DNA of 8,206 bases from the NCBI GenBank assembly GCA_900551995.1, contig URXW01000054.1, positions 1 through 8,206 of the forward strand. Direction: 5' to 3'. This document shows positions 5,956 to 8,206 of this stretch, piece after piece. This DNA is from an uncultured Eubacteriales bacterium (GTDB taxonomy: Bacteria > Bacillota > Clostridia > Oscillospirales > Oscillospiraceae). Position numbers and translations under genes: made by a program. Position 1 is the first letter of the stretch. Each line of letters starts with the position of its first letter. The notes beneath the pieces were generated by a model. That model searched no databases and had not been told where the DNA came from. It was given only the letters and a program-made list of their open reading frames with translations.

Positions 5956-6678
5956 TTACATATGGGAGGTGGGCTGGGCGTCGCTGTCGGCGTCCTCGTC
6001 CTCCGGGATGGCGGCGGCCGCCTCGTGGCGACGCTCGCAGACCGCCAGCACCTGCGCCCATGCGATGAAGGGCAGCACCGCCAGCGCGCCGCGGATGTAC
6101 CACCACGTAACGGCGAAATACGCAGCCGACGCGCCCACGTGGAAGGCGAGGAGCGTGAAGAGGAAGAATTTCATCTTCCGCAGGTGGGCGCGGTCGTGGT
6201 CGCAGAGGTAATTCGCCAGCGACAGGGACGCCTGCTTCGTGTTGTTGGTGGAGAAGATGGTGGAGCTGTAAAAGCCCCGGGCTCCGCCGAAGCTGCTCCA
6301 CTGGACGCTCATGGCGAAAAAGACGGGGTAGAGAGACACCACGGCGTTCAGCTCCGACGGGAGGAACGCCACGGTGACGGCGGCTGCGGCGGTGACGGCG
6401 GGGGAGACATAGTGCATATCCCAGCCGAGCCAGTGGGGGAGGAACACCGTCAGCATGGTGCCCGCTACGTAGAGTACCAGCGCGCCCAGATGGAGCGATA
6501 CGGCGTACAGGTCGCCCCGCAGGGCGTCCAGCAGCAGCTCCAGCAGGTTCACCGTCTGGGCGTTGCCCATGATGCCGCCGTGGACCAGCACGGCGTAGCA
6601 GCCGAAAAAGCCGCCCACCACGCAGAGAGCAAGGTGGCGGTACAGGTCGATATGGTCATTTTGGGAGAGCTTTCGCAC
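5956..6678 (-). CDS. DUF1275/YoaK-family membrane protein
   Basis: The 240-residue product is a multi-pass membrane protein resembling the DUF1275 (YoaK) family, whose function is unknown. Hydrophobic segments lie near residues 15-35, 62-82, 90-107, 112-126, 170-190 and 193-213. Family-like marks are G-N-A-Q-T-V-N-L (38-45) and Q-W-S-S-F (126-130), followed by an S-S-T-I-F-S-T-N-N stretch in place of the more usual T-T-x-x-T-G-N. The last 25 residues are acidic and probably cytoplasmic. The frame is open back to 6792, but the GTG at 6678 is chosen. It has AGAAGGA seven bases upstream, and the predicted promoter (6715-6742) lies inside the longer frame. It is convergent with the U32 operon and divergent from alaS. 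Nothing around it indicates a substrate. Confidence 0.78.
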   Translation of the reverse strand: MRKLSQNDHIDLYRHLALCVVGGFFGCYAVLVHGGIMGNAQTVNLLELLLDALRGDLYAVSLHLGALVLYVAGTMLTVFLPHWLGWDMHYVSPAVTAAAAVTVAFLPSELNAVVSLYPVFFAMSVQWSSFGGARGFYSSTIFSTNNTKQASLSLANYLCDHDRAHLRKMKFFLFTLLAFHVGASAAYFAVTWWYIRGALAVLPFIAWAQVLAVCERRHEAAAAIPEDEDADSDAQPTSHM

Positions 6679-6714
6679 AAGAGTGTCCTTCTTTCTGAGT
6701 TCATAGCGGTTATC

Positions 6715-6742
6715 AGTATACCACGGCGAGGAGGAAAGGCAA
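6715..6742 (-). promoter_or_regulatory. promoter of the DUF1275-type gene
   Basis: On the minus strand, TTGCCT (6737-6742), a 16-base spacer and TATACT (6715-6720) with an extended -10 TGG form a good sigma-A promoter. The predicted start near 6708 gives a leader of about 30 bases and supports the GTG start at 6678. It is back to back with the alaS promoter, with 33 bases between the two -35 elements. Confidence 0.75.
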
Positions 6743-6775
6743 GGGGGATTTCTCAGAAAAAAGGAAAATTTCGTG

Positions 6776-6803
6776 TTGACATCGGGGGACAATGTGGTAC
6801 AAT
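6776..6803 (+). promoter_or_regulatory. promoter of alaS
   Basis: A consensus TTGACA (6776-6781), a 16-base spacer and TACAAT (6798-6803) with TGG just before it (extended -10). The predicted start is near 6810, immediately ahead of the T-box leader. It is the strongest promoter in the window by match to consensus. Confidence 0.88.
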
Positions 6804-6809
6804 ACCCCT

Positions 6810-7043
6810 ATAAAAATGACGATGAGAAAGATGAGTCGCCGCTGACCGCCCGGAGCGAGATGGGGACAGTGCAAGCCCATTGGGTACGGCACGGCGACAG
6901 CCGCTTTTGAGTTGGCCGCGGTGAGCGGCACGGGACGCTCCCGTTACAGAGCACTTGAGAGGGCGGGAGACCGCCGAATCAGGGTGGTACCGTGAAGCAG
7001 CACTTCGCCCCTGTACAGCAGGGTCGGGGTGCTTTTGATTTTT
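6810..7043 (+). promoter_or_regulatory. alanine T-box riboswitch (alaS leader)
   Basis: This leader senses uncharged tRNA-Ala and allows readthrough into alaS when it is bound. In Stem I, GTCGCCG (6835-6841) pairs with CGGCGAC (6892-6898), and ATGGG (6860-6864) pairs with CCCAT (6876-6880) below a distal loop with the usual GTGCAAG. Below the lower helix the 3' side reads GACA-GCC-G, so the specifier is most likely GCC (6900-6902), an alanine codon followed by a purine. The T-box sequence AGGGTGGTACCG is at 6981-6992. Its TGGT (6985-6988) can pair with an ACCA tRNA end. In the antiterminator, AGGG (6981-6984) pairs with CCCT (7009-7012) and GTGAAG (6992-6997) with CTTCGC (7003-7008), leaving the standard 7-base bulge. 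The terminator at 6999-7043 uses the same bases. Confidence 0.95.
6999..7043 (+). terminator. T-box regulated terminator of alaS
   Basis: AGCACTTCGCCCCTG (6999-7013) pairs with CAGGGTCGGGGTGCT (7019-7033) around a TACAG loop: 14 of 15 positions pair, with two G-U pairs and one mismatch. T-rich sequence follows (7033-7043, interrupted by GA). Its 5' arm contains the 3' arms of the antiterminator, so the two folds exclude one another. Confidence 0.92.
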
Positions 7044-7098
7044 CCGGCACCGGATACGGGAAGTAAGAAAAATTTATGATACAAAGGAGACGAACACC

Positions 7099-8206
7099 AT
7101 GAGCCATCCCTACCACGGTTTGAATGAGCTGCGGGAGCTGTTCCTAAAGTTCTTCGAGACGAAAGGACACCTGCGGCTGCCCAGCTTTTCGCTGGTGCCC
7201 CAGAACGACAAATCCATCCTGCTCATCAACGCAGGCATGACCCCCATGAAGCCCTGGTTCAAGGGCGAGGAGGAGCCGCCCCGCCGCCGCGTCTGCACCT
7301 GTCAGAAGTGCATCCGCACCGGCGACATCGAGAACGTGGGCAAGACCGCCCGCCACGGCACCTATTTTGAGATGCTGGGCAACTTCTCCTTCGGCGACTA
7401 TTTCAAGCACGAGGCCATCGCGTGGAGCTGGGAGTTCCTGACCAGCCCGGAGTGGGTGGGGCTGGAGGCTGACCGGCTGTATCCCTCCGTGTACGAGAGC
7501 GACGACGAGGCGTGGAATATCTGGCACGACGAGATCGGTATCCCCGCCGAGAGGATCTTCCGCTTCGGCAAGGAGGACAACTTCTGGGAGCACGGCTCCG
7601 GCCCCTGCGGCCCCTGCTCCGAGATCTACTACGACCGCGGGGAGGAGTACGGCTGCGGCAAGCCCGGCTGCACCGTGGGCTGCGACTGTGACCGGTATAT
7701 CGAGATCTGGAACAACGTGTTCAGCCAGTTCGACAACGACGGTCACAACAACTACACCGAGCTGAAGCAGAAGAACATCGACACCGGCATGGGTCTGGAG
7801 CGTCTGGCCTGCGTGTGCCAGAACGTGGACAGCCTGTTCGATGTGGATACCGTTATGAACATCACCCACAAGGTCAGCGAGCTGACCGGCGCGCACTACG
7901 GCGAGACGGAGCAGCGGGACGTGAGCCTGCGCGTTATCACCGACCATATCCGCTCCGCCACGTTTATGATCTGCGACGGTATTCTGCCCAGCAACGAGGG
8001 GCGGGGCTACGTGCTGCGCCGCCTGCTGCGCCGCGCCGCACGCCACGGCAAGCTGCTGGGCGTGAACGAGCCGTTCCTCTACAAAGTGGTGGACACCGTG
8101 GTGCACGAGAATGAGTGCCAGTACCCCGATTTGCGGGAGAAGCAGAGCTACATCACCAAGGTCATCCGCACCGAGGAGGAGAACTTTGCCCGCACCATCG
8201 ACGGCG
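7099..8206 (+). CDS. alaS: alanyl-tRNA synthetase, N-terminal part (runs off the window)
   Basis: This is the first 369 codons of the class II synthetase that charges tRNA-Ala. Motif 1 is near residues 28-48 (L-V-P-x-N-D then L-L-I-N-A-G-M). The aminoacylation core R-T-G-D-I-E-N-V-G-K-T-A-R-H spans 73-86. Motif 2 is T-Y-F-E-M-L-G-N-F-S-F-G-D-Y-F (88-102), and motif 3 is G-M-G-L-E-R-L (230-236). A Cys-rich stretch, C-G-K-P-G-C-T-V-G-C-D-C-D (186-198), is common in bacterial AlaRS. The helical tRNA-recognition region, with R-G-Y-V-L-R-R (302-308), follows. AlaRS is usually about 875 residues, so the editing domain and C-Ala domain lie beyond base 8206. The ATG has AAAGGAGA (7083-7090) eight bases upstream. 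Expression is controlled by the alanine T-box just before it. Confidence 0.97.
   Translation, partial: MSHPYHGLNELRELFLKFFETKGHLRLPSFSLVPQNDKSILLINAGMTPMKPWFKGEEEPPRRRVCTCQKCIRTGDIENVGKTARHGTYFEMLGNFSFGDYFKHEAIAWSWEFLTSPEWVGLEADRLYPSVYESDDEAWNIWHDEIGIPAERIFRFGKEDNFWEHGSGPCGPCSEIYYDRGEEYGCGKPGCTVGCDCDRYIEIWNNVFSQFDNDGHNNYTELKQKNIDTGMGLERLACVCQNVDSLFDVDTVMNITHKVSELTGAHYGETEQRDVSLRVITDHIRSATFMICDGILPSNEGRGYVLRRLLRRAARHGKLLGVNEPFLYKVVDTVVHENECQYPDLREKQSYITKVIRTEEENFARTIDG

Noticed and set aside
6679..6792. N-terminal extension of the DUF1275-type protein to an ATG at 6792
   Set aside because: The extension would contain the predicted promoter (6715-6742) and is rich in polar and aromatic residues unlike the family. 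The GTG at 6678 has a well-spaced ribosome binding site.
5962..6813. A 283-codon plus-strand frame opposite the DUF1275-type gene
   Set aside because: It has a G/V/R/H-rich composition and no domain, and it runs through two promoters. The minus-strand frame gives sensible membrane segments.
7144..8106. A 320-codon minus-strand frame opposite alaS
   Set aside because: It is an antisense shadow of alaS, whose class II motifs are intact on the plus strand.
1..8206. Search for mobile elements, CRISPR arrays, tRNA/rRNA genes, toxin-antitoxin or defence genes
   Set aside because: I found no transposase or integrase motif, no regularly spaced repeats, no tRNA-like cloverleaf outside the T-box leader, and no defence-type domain. 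The window reads as core chromosome.

Overview
The window looks like ordinary chromosome from a GC-rich low-G+C-phylum (Firmicutes/Bacillota) relative, most likely a gut clostridium of the Oscillospiraceae/Ruminococcaceae type. That placement is an inference. It rests on a complete alanyl T-box leader, strong AGGAGG-type ribosome binding sites on every gene, sigma-A promoters with extended -10 elements, a tmk-mltG-U32 gene cluster next to alaS, and a coding composition that is GC-rich by eye with heavy G/C third positions. I see no insertion sequence, integrase, tRNA, rRNA, CRISPR array or phage gene.

Layout from left to right. Bases 67-627 (minus) encode a small type I phosphoribosyltransferase, preceded by a promoter and a leader that can fold into two hairpins. 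Bases 920-1546 (minus) encode a HAD-family phosphatase. Its promoter faces, and lies beside, the promoter of the divergent rarD-type EamA transporter (1685-2593, plus). The rarD leader contains a terminator-like hairpin just before its ribosome binding site. A strong terminator (2602-2630) closes rarD. A new promoter then drives a three-gene plus-strand operon: tmk (2788-3456), mltG (3478-4665) and a U32-family protein of the TrhP type (4665-5894), with a 21-base gap and then a start/stop overlap. A shared bidirectional terminator (5905-5936) separates this operon from a convergent DUF1275/YoaK-type membrane protein (5956-6678, minus). Finally a divergent promoter, a full T-box riboswitch with a GCC alanine specifier and a terminator lead into alaS (7099 to the window edge, truncated).

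The genes are mostly housekeeping: nucleotide metabolism (phosphoribosyltransferase, tmk), septal/peripheral peptidoglycan trimming (mltG), probable tRNA wobble-uridine hydroxylation (U32 protein) and tRNA-Ala charging (alaS). In Bacillus subtilis, as I recall it, alaS, mltG and the two TrhP genes lie in the same neighbourhood, so this part looks like an old conserved block with DUF1275 inserted between its halves.

I did not find a convincing undescribed system. The signals most worth checking are regulatory: the hairpin pair before rarD, the structured leader with a 20-bp palindrome at the start of the phosphoribosyltransferase transcript, and a short repeat cluster with DnaA-box-like sequence at 827-910.
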